Of a DNA stretch of 64,000 bases, positions 1-12,270 are shown one piece after another. Below the pieces are notes generated by a model. That model had not been told where the DNA came from. It did not search any database and saw only the letters and a list, made by a program, of their open reading frames with translations. The translations under genes and the position numbers were made by a program. The DNA is from Lantana camara. Its lineage: Eukaryota > Streptophyta > Magnoliopsida > Lamiales > Verbenaceae. The stretch is from NCBI GenBank assembly GCA_037501455.1, contig CM074864.1:36916001-36980000 (forward strand), in the 5' to 3' direction. Every line of letters begins with the position of its first letter. Position 1 is the first letter of the stretch.

Positions 1-1565
1 TCTGCTAGTTGAACCTTTCTTGCACTGATTCTCACATTTACTTTATGGTTTCAGAAGTGAGAATAACCCTGGTTTTCTTGTTAGAGAGTAATTGTACATT
101 CAAGCTTAAAAGGCTAGCTTTATGCTCCAAGCAAATTCTTCTCCGACAAACAGAGAGAACATGTTGTACCATTCCTCGACCTTCATAATTAAAGTAAAAT
201 AATTTCTCGAAGCAAAGATTCCCGAAGCAAAGATCTTAAACTCTTTAACTTTATTTGAAATCCAAAAGTTGAGCTCTTCTTTCCTTAGTCAAGAACACGG
301 CAGATGTTTGGTGCAGAAAAGAATCAAAGTCATAATCACTTACGAGTAACTCGGCACGTATACTTGCATAGAACCCGAAGAAATCAGATCCTAGTGCAAC
401 TTTTCCTTGTAGGATTTTTATCTTCGATCAGAGTATGCTCAATTAATTTATAGAAGTCGTTATCTCTCCCATCCCCATTAATGACACCTGATCCGAAACT
501 AATAACCTTTGTTACTCTACTTACCACTTTCTTTCCTTCCGTTTATTGTAGACATTCTGATGGCAAGAGGGATTAAGATTCAAGATATACTATCCAAATT
601 TGCCCGATCGGATTCCCTCTCCTATTTACTGAGTCAAATGATATCCTGAGGTTATCGGAGAATTGCAGACGGTGTACCCACTTTCTTGAAAACTATGATG
701 GAACAAAGATACTGTTGATGATGGGACTTTTCTTTGTATAAGAGGGAGAAAAGGTTTAGTTTATTGAAAACTCCTTTCACATGGTTCCGATAGAGGATTT
801 CAGGCAGAATTGTTTTATTAAGATTCCCAACTCTCCTGAATGCTGTCTAGCTTTTGATTTAGGTTTATCCCCAGACCGGCTCTCCCCCTTAAGAAAATGA
901 AGATTTTCTTATTCTTTAAAATTATCCTGCCCTTTTCCACTTGCAAGCTTCTCTGCTGGTTCAATTCCTGTACCCTTTTCTTCTTGTCCCAATTGTTACT
1001 AATTAAGATTGAATTAATGATTCTGTTCTAACCTTCTCTGTTGATAACATGCCCAACTCAAAGTTCCCCGACTGTCATCACTCGGATTTAATATTAAAAT
1101 TCTTCAACATCCTACACCCACCTAATGCTTTCCAGAGAGTTGGCATTTACAAGTTCAACACTATAATCCGAAACAAGAAAGTTACTCTCTTAATCCCAAT
1201 GCATCTCCAAAGTACTGATTAATTTCTGAAGCTTGAAAGACCCACTGAACATTTATCTGCTTGAACTTATCAACATTTCCCAGTTCCCAAAATTTTCCCA
1301 AATTGTCTGTATCATACCTGCTCTTACTAAATCCTGGATCACTAATTCTCACAGCCCCAAATATTATTAAACTTCCAGTAAAATAGGATGACCCAGTTAC
1401 AACATGATACACGATGATTCAAAAATCTCTTCTTTAACTTCAGGTTAGTAAGGATGAAGCAAGGATTGTGCCAAGTATGGGAGACCCTATTCACAATAAA
1501 CATTGACTGATGCATGATGGTTAAAGTGTCAATGTACATAGTATACCAACAATTGAAATGCAACA
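1..1565. other. Unassigned sequence left of element A; probable inside of minus-strand element E
   Basis: No recognisable coding domain on either strand. A minus-strand frame at 1182-1412 (76 codons) matches nothing I know. The target duplication of element A (CAACA) joins this stretch to 12271 onwards, where a minus-strand primer-binding site and LTR end lie, so it is probably the interior of that minus-strand element. At 881-893 the minus strand reads a purine run like the polypurine tracts of A and B, but no LTR start follows it. Origin is inferred from position only. Confidence 0.4.
1561..1565. repeat. Target-site duplication of element A, left copy (CAACA)
   Basis: CAACA directly precedes the TG of the 5' LTR and is repeated at 12266-12270 directly after the CA of the 3' LTR. 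A 5-bp duplication is usual for LTR retrotransposon integrase. Confidence 0.9.
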
Positions 1566-2766
1566 TGTAACGCCCCGTGTTTTCACACGTGCAGGTAAGA
1601 GTTAAGTGCACATTTACATTTAATTATGTGATTGCATATCTTGTTTTATTAATCAAATTCGTTTCTAATTTGATTTAATTGTTTAAATTTTATATGAATT
1701 CCAATGTGTGCTTTGAATATATGAATGAACTTGTGAGAATGCGAATTTCGTGAATTCGGTGTTGTTTGAATGAAATTACGTGTTTCGTGTATTCAGTGGG
1801 CTTGATTGTAACTTATTTGAATGTTTTGGACTCAATTGGAAATTGAGTTTGGGCTTAATTGCCACTTTTTGAAAGTTTAGGGACCTATTTGTATATAGGC
1901 AACCCTGAACGGTTTTCGCGATATCTTGAGCTCCGGACCTCAAAATCGAGATCCGTAACCGGCGTTGAACTTGTTTCGACGTTACCTATCCATTAAACTT
2001 GACCTCGTACTTCTTCGATACCGTTTGAGCCTTCGATATCGAACTTTTCCCAAACCTCGACTTTATAACTTGTTTTGAACCATTTTCTTAACCGAATCGG
2101 ACTTGGATCGAACCGGCTCCTACCCGAATGATTCTAGATATTAGAGATAGCTTCTCATTCCTTCCTTATGCTTCCCTTTTCATCGATCAGCAGCAGCTCC
2201 TCAAGAGACCAAGAAAAGCTCCAAGAAAACCCTTGTTTGATCAAACTAACTTTGAGCTCAAGATTAACCAATCTTCCATCTTCTTCCAAGGTAAGGTATG
2301 GATTGTTTTTCCCTCATTCTCCTCTCTATTTTCCCCCGATTGTATCTTGATTTGAGTTGGAGAATCATGTGCTATGAGAAAAGCTTGAAATGAATCAAAT
2401 GGTATGAATTCTTAGTTCCATGTCTTTCCTTGGTTTTAAGTGATAGTTGATGCATGAAATGTGTTGCTTGTAGCTTCCTTATCATTTCTAGTTGCTAGGA
2501 TTTTGTGTTGGTTGAGTATAGCATGGTTTGCCATTAATGGAGCTTGAAGCTTCCATGAATGAAAGCTTGTGATTGGGTGACCTTTTGCCAATCTTATGCA
2601 TGAATTCTTGCATATATGAATGAATTGCATGTTATATGTGAATTATATGGATTGAAATCTTGTCTAAGGGTGGTAAATGAGCTTCCTTGTCGCTGCCCTA
2701 CTTTTGCAAAGCTTTTCCCTCGAGAAACAGAGCTTCTGCTCTATTTTTCTTGGCAAAACGATGAGC

Positions 2767-2979
2767 TGACACGGCCGTGTCAGCTTTGAACTGAAAATGG
2801 ACACGGCCGTGTTGGGCTCTCGACTTTGATTTTTTCTGAAATTAACCTCGGACACGGCCGTCTCCAATTCCTTTGAAAACTCAACACGACCGTGTCAAGC
2901 TTCGACTTTGAATTTTTCGATTTTCAACCTCGGACACGACCGTGTCCGTTTCCTTTGAAAACTCAACACGACCGTGTCA
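2767..2979 (+). repeat. Palindrome cluster in LTR A (six units, GGACACGGCCGTGTCC type)
   Basis: Units lie at 2767-2782 (a perfect 16-bp palindrome), 2798-2813, 2850-2865, 2883-2897, 2932-2947 and 2965-2979. The core is GACAC-N4-GTGTC. The last four units form two copies of a larger block in which an unspaced CTTTGAAAACTC linker separates paired palindromes. The 3' LTR copy is 10479-10692, where several units have lost CpG sites. Protein binding, an RNA hairpin or a recombination signal are all possible. Confidence 0.85.
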
Positions 2980-3669
2980 TTTGAAATAGCAGCTTTGGGG
3001 GAACTCTTTTATTGCTTGTTTTGCGTTTACTACTCGTATTTATGAATTATATGTAACGTGATTATACTAAAGCTATGTTTTATGATTGATTTATTATATT
3101 GATAACCTTATGAATGAAAGTACAAAAGTATGAACGCTGTGACCGGGAATGAATATGATTTTTATCGTATAATGAACGAAACATGTTGAATTATGTGTTT
3201 AATTGGATTTCATGACATTCATGACCATAATTGAACATATTATCGCATTTTAAGTATTCCATAGCATGTCATTTTATAGCCGAGCATCTAATGTGGTCAT
3301 GATTGAGTCTCACACTACCTTTGTCACACAGATCTTGATCCGGTAGGAGACGAGGTCGGGCAGTGAGAGCTTTGTCGGGTTCTTTTGTCTACCAGGTGGG
3401 TTTTTCTTCTATTAGTTAACAATATGACCCCGAACACCTAATGTGCAAGATTTTGGCCAAAACCCTATATAGGTATTTATACCAAGTTTTAACGAACAAA
3501 TGTTTTAAACGAAAGCGTTTTTCTTGAATATCCTACCAAAAGTTTGGCGAGTAATGAATGAGTGATCACAATGAATGGGGGCCCGGGACTTAGTGTAGTG
3601 GTGAACCGGGGAAGCTTAGGCTAACGGGAATCCATTTATACTAGTTCCAACAATTTCGGCAACCTGGAC

Positions 3670-3689
3670 TTCACTAGGAGATTAGTGAA
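3670..3689 (+). other. Covarying hairpin with GGAG loop in LTR A
   Basis: Perfect 7-bp arms TTCACTA and TAGTGAA flank GGAGAT. The same loop with different but complementary stems lies at the equivalent place in LTRs B (37488-37512), L (26674-26694), J and H (minus strand). The 3' LTR copy is 11383-11402. Confidence 0.65.
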
Positions 3690-4553
3690 CGAAAGGGGAC
3701 CCGTGCTTTTGGGGATTCATGTACCCCTCTAGCATTAATGAATGAGGGTTCGGGCCTTGCAAACCCGTCCCCTACCCGGAGGGAAAAGGAGTATATGAAT
3801 GATCGAATGAATGATCTAATGAATGTGCACGAAAGAATGAATGCATGAACGAATGAATGATTAATGAATTACACGAGGTGGTGGTTGGAGATAATGCACG
3901 CCCTCTCGTCGGGCCACTAATGACCTAATGAATGAAATGAATTGTTATAATCCTATTCGTTGTATTTTATTTCCCACTTGGGAAAATGCTTCTAAACCTC
4001 GAATAAGGATTACAACTTGCATGTATGTGTTTAAATTCCGCAATATTTATGATATTATGCCTACCTTTTTATACCCACCAGTATGTCTAAGACTGAACCT
4101 GGAGTTGTTTCAGTTATTTTTGCAGGAAGGGGATGCTAGGCGGGATGCCACTCGGGAGGAGAGTCTTGCATAGTGTCTAGCCTTTCCTTTACACGCATAT
4201 GATTACATTTTGGATTTTGTATATGTATGGAGCGTACATGGATATGGCACCTATATGTATCTTACATGAATTATTGGTACATAGAGCGTATAGCTCAATA
4301 TATATAGAATACATGTTGGTACCTAGAGCATTAGCTCAGTATACGATATATGAATTATTGCTTCCGCGTTTCCATTGCTCTGTTTATTGTTGTTGTTGGG
4401 GTTTAAGTTATAGGCTAGTCCCGCCTGGCTTAGCGAGTGTGTATGTCTCCGTTCGCTATGATTTGGCACGTGTATGGAAATCCATTTCATATACGGGTCG
4501 GGTCATGGTACGGGGGATGTGACGTCTCGCGCTCGGGAGTTACATCCTTTGAG

Positions 4554-4567
4554 TGGTATCAGAGCCC
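4554..4567 (+). promoter_or_regulatory. Primer-binding site of element A (initiator tRNA-Met)
   Basis: TGGTATCAGAGCCC lies 9 bp after the 5' LTR. It complements the 3' end of plant initiator tRNA-Met, the usual primer for minus-strand DNA synthesis. Confidence 0.9.
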
Positions 4568-4764
4568 AAGGTTGCAAAACCAGGGTTCTAGTGTCGTGTT
4601 GAGTCAGTAGGCCGTTCGACTGTAGGAATTACTTGTTAAAGTGGAGCATTTGTATTTTTATATGATTAGGTGTTATGATTCTTGACTTGAATGATTTATT
4701 GAATTTATTGCATTGTCACGCATGAACTAAATATGGCATGCATGTTAGTGTTTGAATTGATAGG

Positions 4765-5790
4765 ATGCCTCCGAGAAGACATCGCGAAATGTCTCCGGGT
4801 CATCATCATCATAGAGATCGTTCTCCTAATCCTCCACAGCCTCCTATGAATATGGAGCACTTTATGGAGGTGGTATATAACTATGTGGAACATAGAAGGG
4901 CTCAGGATCCTCCAGTACAACCGCAGGCTGAACACCAAGCCCCTCCTCATAATAACCCGAGAGATCATCATGGGTTGTTTTTGAGCTATAATCCTCCAAG
5001 GTTTTCGGGTTCGGTTGATGATGCGATATCGGAAGGATGGCTCATAAGGATTGAGAGGATTTTCAATGTTAGACAATTTACTTCTCAAGAGAAAGCTCAG
5101 TTTGCTATTTTTCAATTGGACGGAGAGGCCTATGATTGGTGGGAACGCACCCGAGAGGAACTCGAAGTTGAAGGGGAAGAGGTTACTTGGGAAGTCTTTG
5201 TAAGGGAGTTTCGAGAGGCTTTTGTACCCGAGGTCGTTCGAGAAAGGAAAGAACAAGAATTTATGGATCTGAAGCAAGGGACTCGAACGGTGGCTCAATA
5301 CCTTTCTCTTTTCAACAGGCTTGGGAAGTACGCACCTCACATTACACGGGATGAATAGAGAAAGGCAAAGAAGTTCATAGCTGGATTGAGGCAGGATCTG
5401 AGGCATGGGCACGCGGGCCATAACTTTGAATCTTTTGATGACACTGTACAAAGGGCACTGGTGTTGGAAGAGGAGTACAAGAAAAATGACCCCATACCTC
5501 GCATGCAAATAGGACAAGGATCAGGGTTTGAAAAGGGGAAAAGGCCTATGGTATCTCCTCCTCAGCCATTTCAAGGGCAAAACAAGAGGTTTTGACCTAC
5601 AGGAGCTGCACCGCCGAAACCACAAGTACTGCCAGCTACTTCTGATCCTCGGCATGATAGGTCACCATGTTTATATTGTGGAGGCCCGACTCACACCTAC
5701 AACACTTGCAGAAGGAGGTTGGGACAGTGTCTGATTTGTGGGAAAACGACGCATATGGCTAATACTTGTCCGGATAAGACTCCAGGCTAT
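4765..5790 (+). pseudogene. gag: Element A gag (capsid/nucleocapsid), broken
   Basis: The frame opens with a basic MPPRRHRE start. The capsid region has hallmarks of the retrotransposon gag family, such as YDWWERTREEL and a FVREFREAFVPEV-like stretch. Two CX2CX4HX4C zinc knuckles follow at 5668-5709 and 5728-5769, the RNA-binding part of nucleocapsid. In-frame stops lie at 5356-5358 and 5593-5595, yet the frame continues unchanged on both sides, so this is recent decay of one gag-pol reading frame. Gag would package element RNA into cytoplasmic particles. The start was chosen because element B has the same opening at the same place. A 270-codon antisense frame (4705-5517) is a shadow. Confidence 0.9.
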
Positions 5791-5879
5791 CAACCGGAAG
5801 CTCAGAGGCCGATGATTCCAGCTCATGCGTATGCTCTTGCGGGTGAAGAGCAAAATGTGGAAGCCAATCCCAATGCTAT

Positions 5880-7787
5880 GGTGGAAGGTACGATATACAT
5901 CCATAACATGAACATACATGCATTGTTTGACCCTGGCGCTACTCATTCTTTTATTTCTTGAAAATTAATTGATACTTTGTGTTTGCCTGTTACGTGTTTA
6001 AATGTTTGTTATGTGGTGAGTTCGCCGTTGGGTGGAAGTCTTGAGACGGATCGGGTGGTCAGAGATTGTGTGTTTGGGTTTGAAGGCAGAGAATATCAGG
6101 CAGATTTGGTGGTGATGCCGATGAACAGATATGGGGTTATTCTGGGAATGGATTGGTTGTTTCGGTATCACGCCACGGTTGATTGTTTCACCAAGACAGT
6201 TAAATTGGGAGAAGAAGTGGTAGTAGGGAAAGAATCAGATATTGCTCCTCTTTTGTCGTTTACCGAGGCTCATAAGTTGTTAAGGAATGGGGCAACGGGA
6301 TTCATTGCCTATATCTTGAATAAGCCAAAAGATTAGGCGAAACTCGAAGAGACAGAAGTGGTGAAGGAATATCTTGAGGTGTCTCCCGAAGTTTTAGGTT
6401 CTTTGCCTCCGGATCGAGAGATCGAATTTGTAATAGTCTTATATCCGGGATCTGAACCTTATTCTAAGACTCCTTACCGGATGGTACCGGCAGAGTTACA
6501 GGAGTTGAAAGTTCAGCTGGAAGAACTTCTTAAGAATGGATATATTCGACCGAGTTCATCACCGTGGGGTGCGCCAGTTCTCTTTGTTAAGAAGAAAGAT
6601 GGAACTTTAAGGATGTGCATTGACTACCGGGAGTTGAATCGGATGACTGTAAAGAATAAGTATCCATTGCCTAATATAGAGGATTTGTTTGACATGCTAC
6701 AAGGGTCAAGAGTGTATTCCAAGCTCGATTTAAGGCAGGGATATTATCAGTTAAAGATCAAGGAGGAAGATATTCCTAAGACAGGATTTAATACCCGGTA
6801 TGGACATTATGAATTCGTGGTGATGCCATTTGGATTAACTAATGCACCGGCAGCTTTTATGGACATGATGCATCGGATTTTCCGGCCGTATTTGGATAAG
6901 TTTGTCGTGATCTTCATTGATGATATTTTGGTATACTCAGGGTCAGAAGAGGATCATGCTCGGCATTTGAGATTGGTATTGGAAACTTTAAGAGATAATC
7001 AGCTTTATGCCAAGTTCAGTAAATGCGAGTTTTGGATTGACAGGGTGAGTTTCTTGGGACATATCATTTCGAGCAAAGGACTAGAAGTAGACCCTTCGAA
7101 AATAGAGGCAGTTTCACAATGGCAGAGTCCTAAGAATGGTTCTGAGATACGAAGTTTCTTGGGTTTAGCCGGTTATTACCAAAGATTTGTTAAGGATTTC
7201 TCTAAGATTGCGGCTCCGTTGACCCGATTAACCAAGAAAGAGGTTCGCTTTAAGTGGGATGAGAAGTGTGAGGCTAGTTTTCAGCTCTTGAAGGATAAGT
7301 TAACTTCTGCACCGATACTTGCACTTCCGGATGGTATTGAAGGGTTTATGGTGTATACGGATGCTTCTCATGAAGGTTTGGGTTGTATTTTGATGCAGAA
7401 CGGGAGAGTAATTGCTTATGCCTCTAGGAAATTGAAAAAGCATGAGAAAAATTACCCCACTCACGACCTTGAACTTGCAGCGGTGATTTTTGCCTTAGGA
7501 AAGTGGAGACATTATTTGTATGGAACTTCTTTTGAGATTTTCACCGATCACAAGAGTCTTCAGTACTTATTCTCTCAGAAGGAGTTGAATAGAAGACAAC
7601 GAAGGTGGATGGAGACTCTCGAGGATTATGATTGTGTGATTAAGTATCACCCAGGTAAAGCTAACGTGGTAGTGGATGCATTGAGCAGGAAGGCTAATGT
7701 ATCCAATTTGAAGATAAATATAGGACAACCAACGGAGTTGGTTAAGATAAAGGCTCGTATTGGTAACATCTCAGTACGTCCAGAGAT
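5880..7787 (+). pseudogene. pol: Element A pol, protease to RNase H, broken
   Basis: Continues the gag frame. The aspartic protease site is at 5929 ([10 protein letters not shown]; Pro where Ser or Thr is usual), with a stop at 5959-5961 just after it. A further stop is at 6334-6336 between protease and reverse transcriptase. The RT runs from about 6415, with [26 protein letters not shown] and the catalytic FIDD at 6913-6924. RNase H follows with [11 protein letters not shown] and [12 protein letters not shown] one-base loss near 7788 shifts the frame. The RT-RNase H stretch 6358-7787 is otherwise open. Domain order PR-RT-RH-IN is that of Ty3/gypsy. Confidence 0.92.
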
Positions 7788-9244
7788 AAGCAACATATAT
7801 TTGAGGCACAACGGACGGATGTTGAGATTCAGAAGTTGATTGAAAAGGCTCGATCAGACTCCGAGTGTCCGTTTGGATTCGATGATACGAGAATCTTCTG
7901 ATTCAAGAACAGAGTGGTAGTTCCAATGGAATTGAGAAGAGCTATTTTGGATGAATCTCATAAAACTGCGTATTCGGTACATCCTGGTGGAAACAAGATG
8001 TATCGGGATTTGAAACAGTATTATTGGTGGAACGGGTAGAAGAGAGACGTAGTGAATTATGTGAAGCATTGTTTGACTTGTCAGTTAGTGAAAGCTGAGC
8101 ATCAGAAGCCGTCAGGATGATTACAGCCACTACCTATTCCCGAATGGAAGTGGGAACAGATAGCGATGGATTTTGTATCGGGGTTACCTAGAGTGAAGGG
8201 TGGATTCGATGGAATTTGGGTAATTGTGGACAGATTAACCAAGTCAGCGCATTTTCTTGCAGTTCGGATGTCAGATAAGATAGTTAAGTTGGCTAAGAGG
8301 TATTGTGTTGAGATTTACATGGAGTGCCAGCTAGTATTGTTTCAGACAGGGATCCAAGATTCACTTCCAAGTTCTGGCAAGAGTTACAGAAGTGTTTAGG
8401 GACCAAGCTCCAGTTCAGTACAGCTTTTCATCCACAGACGGATGGGCAATCTGAAAGGTTAATCAGATATCTTGAGGATATGTTAAGGGCGTGTGCGTTG
8501 GATTTCCCGAGTTCTTGGAATGAACAATTGCCCTTAATTGAGTTTGCCTACAACAATAGTTATCAAGCTTCTATAGATATGGCACCGTATGAGTTTCTTT
8601 ATGGAAGGAAGTGCCGATCTCCGTTGTTTTTCGATTTGGAGGAATGGAAGTGGAGTAAGCAAGAAGGGATACAAAGAGGTGAAAGGAAAGATAAACCTTC
8701 CAAAGCTCTTCAGGATGCCATTGAAAAAGTTCAGATTATTCGGCAACGGATGAAAGCAGCTCAAGATCGACAGAAAAGTTATGCGGATAAGCGAAGGAAA
8801 GATCTTGAATTTGAAGTTGGGGATAGGGTATTCTTGAAAGCTTCACCTCGGAAAGGATTTACCCGAATTGGAAAAGGAGGGAAGTTGAATCCCCGATATT
8901 TGGGTCCTTATGAGATTTTGGAGAGAATCGGAGATACAGCTTATAGATTGGATTTGCCTCCAAGTTTAACGGGTATTCACAATGTCTTCCACGTATCGCA
9001 ACTTCGGAAGTACTATCTCGATGAATCAGTGGTACTACCGGTTGAAGAGGTTGAGCTTGAAGCGAATCTCACTTTTGTTCAGAAACCAGTTAAGATTCTG
9101 GACCGGAAATTTCAGGAACTTCGGAACAGACGGTTTCCCTTGGTGAAAGTGTTGTGGCGAAGTAATAAGACGGAAGAAGCCACGTGGGAAACGGAAGAGA
9201 AAATGAAGAAGTTCTATCCCGAATTGTTCCCGAACGAGCAATGA
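7788..9244 (+). pseudogene. pol: Element A integrase with C-terminal chromodomain, broken
   Basis: After the frameshift near 7788 the integrase reads in a second frame: the HHCC zinc-binding domain has stops at 7899-7901 and 8037-8039, and another stop follows at 8118-8120. The catalytic core has Asp at 8169; another frameshift near 8310-8324 precedes Asp at 8345 and Glu at 8453, giving D,D(35)E spacing. From about 8324 to 9244 the frame is open and includes a GPY/F module ([19 protein letters not shown]) and a chromodomain-like end ([17 protein letters not shown]). Such chromodomains are known to steer chromoviral integration to heterochromatin. Ending on 9242-9244, it stops about 20 bp before the polypurine tract. 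Confidence 0.9.
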
Positions 9245-9263
9245 ATCCGAGGACGGATTCTCT

Positions 9264-9277
9264 TTAAGGGGGAGAGG
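9264..9277 (+). promoter_or_regulatory. Polypurine tract of element A
   Basis: TTAAGGGGGAGAGG-like purine run directly before the 3' LTR at 9279. It primes plus-strand DNA synthesis. Element B has nearly the same tract. Confidence 0.85.
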
Positions 9278-9278
9278 T

Positions 9279-12265
9279 TGTAACGCCCCGTGTTTTCACA
9301 CGTGCAGGTAAGAGTTAAGTGTGCATTTACATTTAATTATGTGATTGCATATCTTGTTTTATTAATCAAATTCGTTTCTAATTTAATTTAATTGTTTAAA
9401 TTTTATATCAATTCCAATGTGTGCTTTGAATATATGAATGAACTTGTGAGAATGCGAATTTCGTGAATTCGGTGTTGTTTGAATGAAATTACGTGTTTCG
9501 TGTATTCAGTGGGCTTGATTGTAACTTATTTGAATGTTTTGGACTCAATTGGAAATTGAGTTTGGGCTTAATTGCCACTTTTTGAAAGTTTAGGGACCTA
9601 TTTGTATATAGGCAACCCTGAACGGTTTTCGCGATATCTTGAGCTCCGGACCTCGAAATCGAGATCCGTAACCGGATTGAACTTGTTTCGACGTTACCTA
9701 TCCACTAAACTTGACCTCGTACTTTTTCGATACCGTTTGAACCTTCGACATCGAACTTTTCCCTAACCTCGACTTTATAACTTGTTTTGAACCATTTTCT
9801 TAACCGAATCGGACTTGGATCGAACCGGCTCCTACCCGAATGATTCTAGATGTTAGAGATAGCTTCTCATTCCTTCCTTATGCTTCCCTTTTCATCGATC
9901 AGCAGAAGCTCCTCAAGAGACCAAGAAAAGCTCCAAGAAAACCCTTGTTTGATCAAACTAACTTTGAGCTCAAGATTAACCAATCTTCCATCTTCTTCCA
10001 AGGTAAGGTATGGATTGTTTTTCCCTCATTCTCTTCTCTATTTTCTCCCGATTGTATCTTGATTTGAGTTGGAGAATCATGTGTTATGAGAAAAGCTTGA
10101 AATGAATCAAATGGTATGAATTCTTGGTTCTATGTCTTTCCTTGGTTTTAAGTGATAGTTGATGCATGAAATGTGTTGCTTGTAGCTTCCTTATCATTTC
10201 TAGTTGCTAGGATTTTGTGTTGGTTGAGTATAGCATGATTTGCCATTAATGGAGCTTGAAGCTTCCATGAATGAAAGCTTGTGATTGGGTGACCTTTTGC
10301 CAATCTTATGCATGAATTCTTGCATATATGAATGAATTGCATGTTATCTGTGAATTATATGGATTGAAATCTTGTCTAAGGGTGGTAAATGAGTTTCCTT
10401 GTCGCTGCCCTGCTTTTGCAAAGCTTTTCCCTCGAGAAACAGAGCTTCTGCTCTGTTTTTCTTGGCAAAACGATGAGCTGACACAGTCGTGTCAGCTTTG
10501 AACTGAAAATGGACACGTCCCTGTTGGGCTCTCGACTTTGATTTTTTCTGAAATTAACCTCGGACACGGACGTGTCCAATTCCTTTGAAAACTCAACAAG
10601 GCCGTGTCAAGCTCTCGACTTTGAATTTTTCAATTTTAAACCTCGGACACGGCCGTGTCCGTTTCCTTTGAAAACTCAACACGGCTGTGTCATTTGAAAT
10701 GGCAGCTTTGGGGGAACTCTTTTATTGCTTGTTTTGCGTTTATTACTCGTATTTATGAATTATATGTAACGTGATTATACTAAAGCTATGTTTTATGATT
10801 GATTTATTATATTGATAACCTTATGAATGAAAGTATGAAAGTATGAACGCTATGACCGGGAACGAATACGATTTTTATCGTTTAATGAACGAAACTTGTT
10901 GAATTATGTGTTTAATTGGATTTCATGACATTCATGACCATAATTGAACATATTATCGCATTTTAAGCATTCCATAGCATGTCATTTTATAGCCGAGCAT
11001 CTAATGTGGTTATGATTGAGTCTCACACTACCTTTGTCACATAGATCTTGATCTGGTAGGAGACGAGGTCGGGCAGTGAGAGCTTTGTCGGGTTCTTTTG
11101 TCTACCAGGTGGGTTTTTCTTCTATTAGTTAACAATATGACCCCGAACACCTAATGTGCAAGATTTTGGCCAAAACCCTATATAGGTATTTATACCAAGT
11201 TTTAACGAACAAATGTTTTAAACGAAAGCCTTTTTCTTGAATATCCTACCAAAAGTTTGGCGAGTAATGAATGAGTGATCACAATGAATGGGGGCCCGGG
11301 ACTTAGTGTAGTGGTGAACCGGGGAAGCTTGGGCTAATGGGAATCCATTTATACTAGTTCCAACAATTTCGGCAACCTGGACTTCACTAGGAGATTAGTG
11401 AACGAAAGGGGACCGGCGCTTTTGGGGATTCATGTGCCCCTCTAACATTAATGAATGAGGATTCGGGCCTTGCAAACCCGTCCCCTACCCGGAGGGAAAA
11501 GGAGTATATGAATGATCGAATGAATGATCTAATGAATGTGCACGAAAGAATGAATGCATGAACGAATGAACGAATGAATGATTAATGAATTACACGAGGT
11601 GGTGGTTGGAGATAATGCACGCCCTCTCGCCGGGCCACTAATGACCTAATGAATGAAATGAATTGTTATAATCCTATTCGTTGTATTTTATTTCCCACTT
11701 GGGAAAATGCTTCTAAACCTCGAATAAGGATTATAACTTGCATGTATGTGTTTAAATTCCGCAATATTTATGATATTATGCCTACCTTTTTATACCCACC
11801 AGTCTGTCTAAGACTGAACCCGGAGTTGTTTCAGTTATTTTTGTAGGAAGGGGATGCTAGGCGGGATGCGACTCGGGAGGAGAGTCTTGCATAGTGTCTA
11901 GCCTTTCCTTTACACGCATATGATTACATTTTGGATTTTGTATATGTATGGAGCGTACATGGATATGGTACCTATATGTATCTTACATGAATTATTGGTA
12001 CATAGAGCGTATAGCTCAATATATATGGAATACATGTTGGTACCTAGAGCATTAGCTCAGTATACGATATATGAATTATTGCTTCCGCGTTTCCATTGCT
12101 CTGTTTGTTGTTGTTGTTGGGGTTTAAGTTATAGGCTAGTCCCGCCTGGCTTAGCGAGTGTGTATGTCTCCGTTCGCTATGATTTGGCACGTGTATGGAA
12201 ATCCATTTCATATACGGGTCGGGTCATGGTGCGGGGGATGTGACGTCTCGCGCTCGGGCGTTACA
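9279..12265 (+). repeat. Element A 3' LTR (2987 bp)
   Basis: Direct copy of 1566-4544 starting TGTAACGCCCC and ending GTTACA, followed by the CAACA duplication. The palindrome cluster is at 10479-10692 and the GGAG hairpin at 11383-11402. Many differences from the 5' LTR are transitions, several at CpG, as expected for methylated DNA. Confidence 0.95.
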
Positions 12266-12270
12266 CAACA
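12266..12270. repeat. Target-site duplication of element A, right copy (CAACA)
   Basis: Matches 1561-1565 and follows the 3' LTR end directly. Confidence 0.9.

Larger units (their letters stand above)
2291..4125 (+). other. Putative intron inside the LTR of element A
   Basis: The left edge reads CCAAG|GTAAGG and the right edge is a T-rich run ending TGCAG|GAAGG. Equivalent donor-like sites occur at similar positions in LTRs B, C, D, L and J, and acceptor-like sites in B, C, L, J and H. In the 3' LTR copy the acceptor is TAG. The consensus sites are seen; splicing itself is inferred. Confidence 0.4.
1566..4544 (+). repeat. Element A 5' LTR (Ty3/gypsy chromovirus, 2979 bp)
   Basis: Starts TGTAACGCCCC and ends GTTACA. 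The matching copy is 9279-12265. I count roughly 70 substitutions by eye (about 2.3%) plus an 8-bp indel near 3855. Long LTRs fit the Tekay/Del clade. Inside are a CT-rich, exon-like stretch (about 2130-2290), a donor-like site at 2290/2291, a palindrome cluster at 2767-2979, a GGAG-loop hairpin at 3670-3689 and an acceptor-like site at 4125/4126. Short ORFs inside are not conserved as protein. Confidence 0.95.

Noticed and set aside
1182..1412. Minus-strand 76-codon frame as a possible host gene exon
   Set aside because: No family recognised, no supporting splice structure or neighbours; kept only as unassigned.
2767..2979. CRISPR-like array
   Set aside because: Repeats are palindromic and irregularly spaced, the spacers are themselves repeated, and the setting is a plant LTR.
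4705..5517. 270-codon minus-strand ORF
   Set aside because: Lies antisense to the gag of element A; its composition mirrors gag codons and no domain is present.
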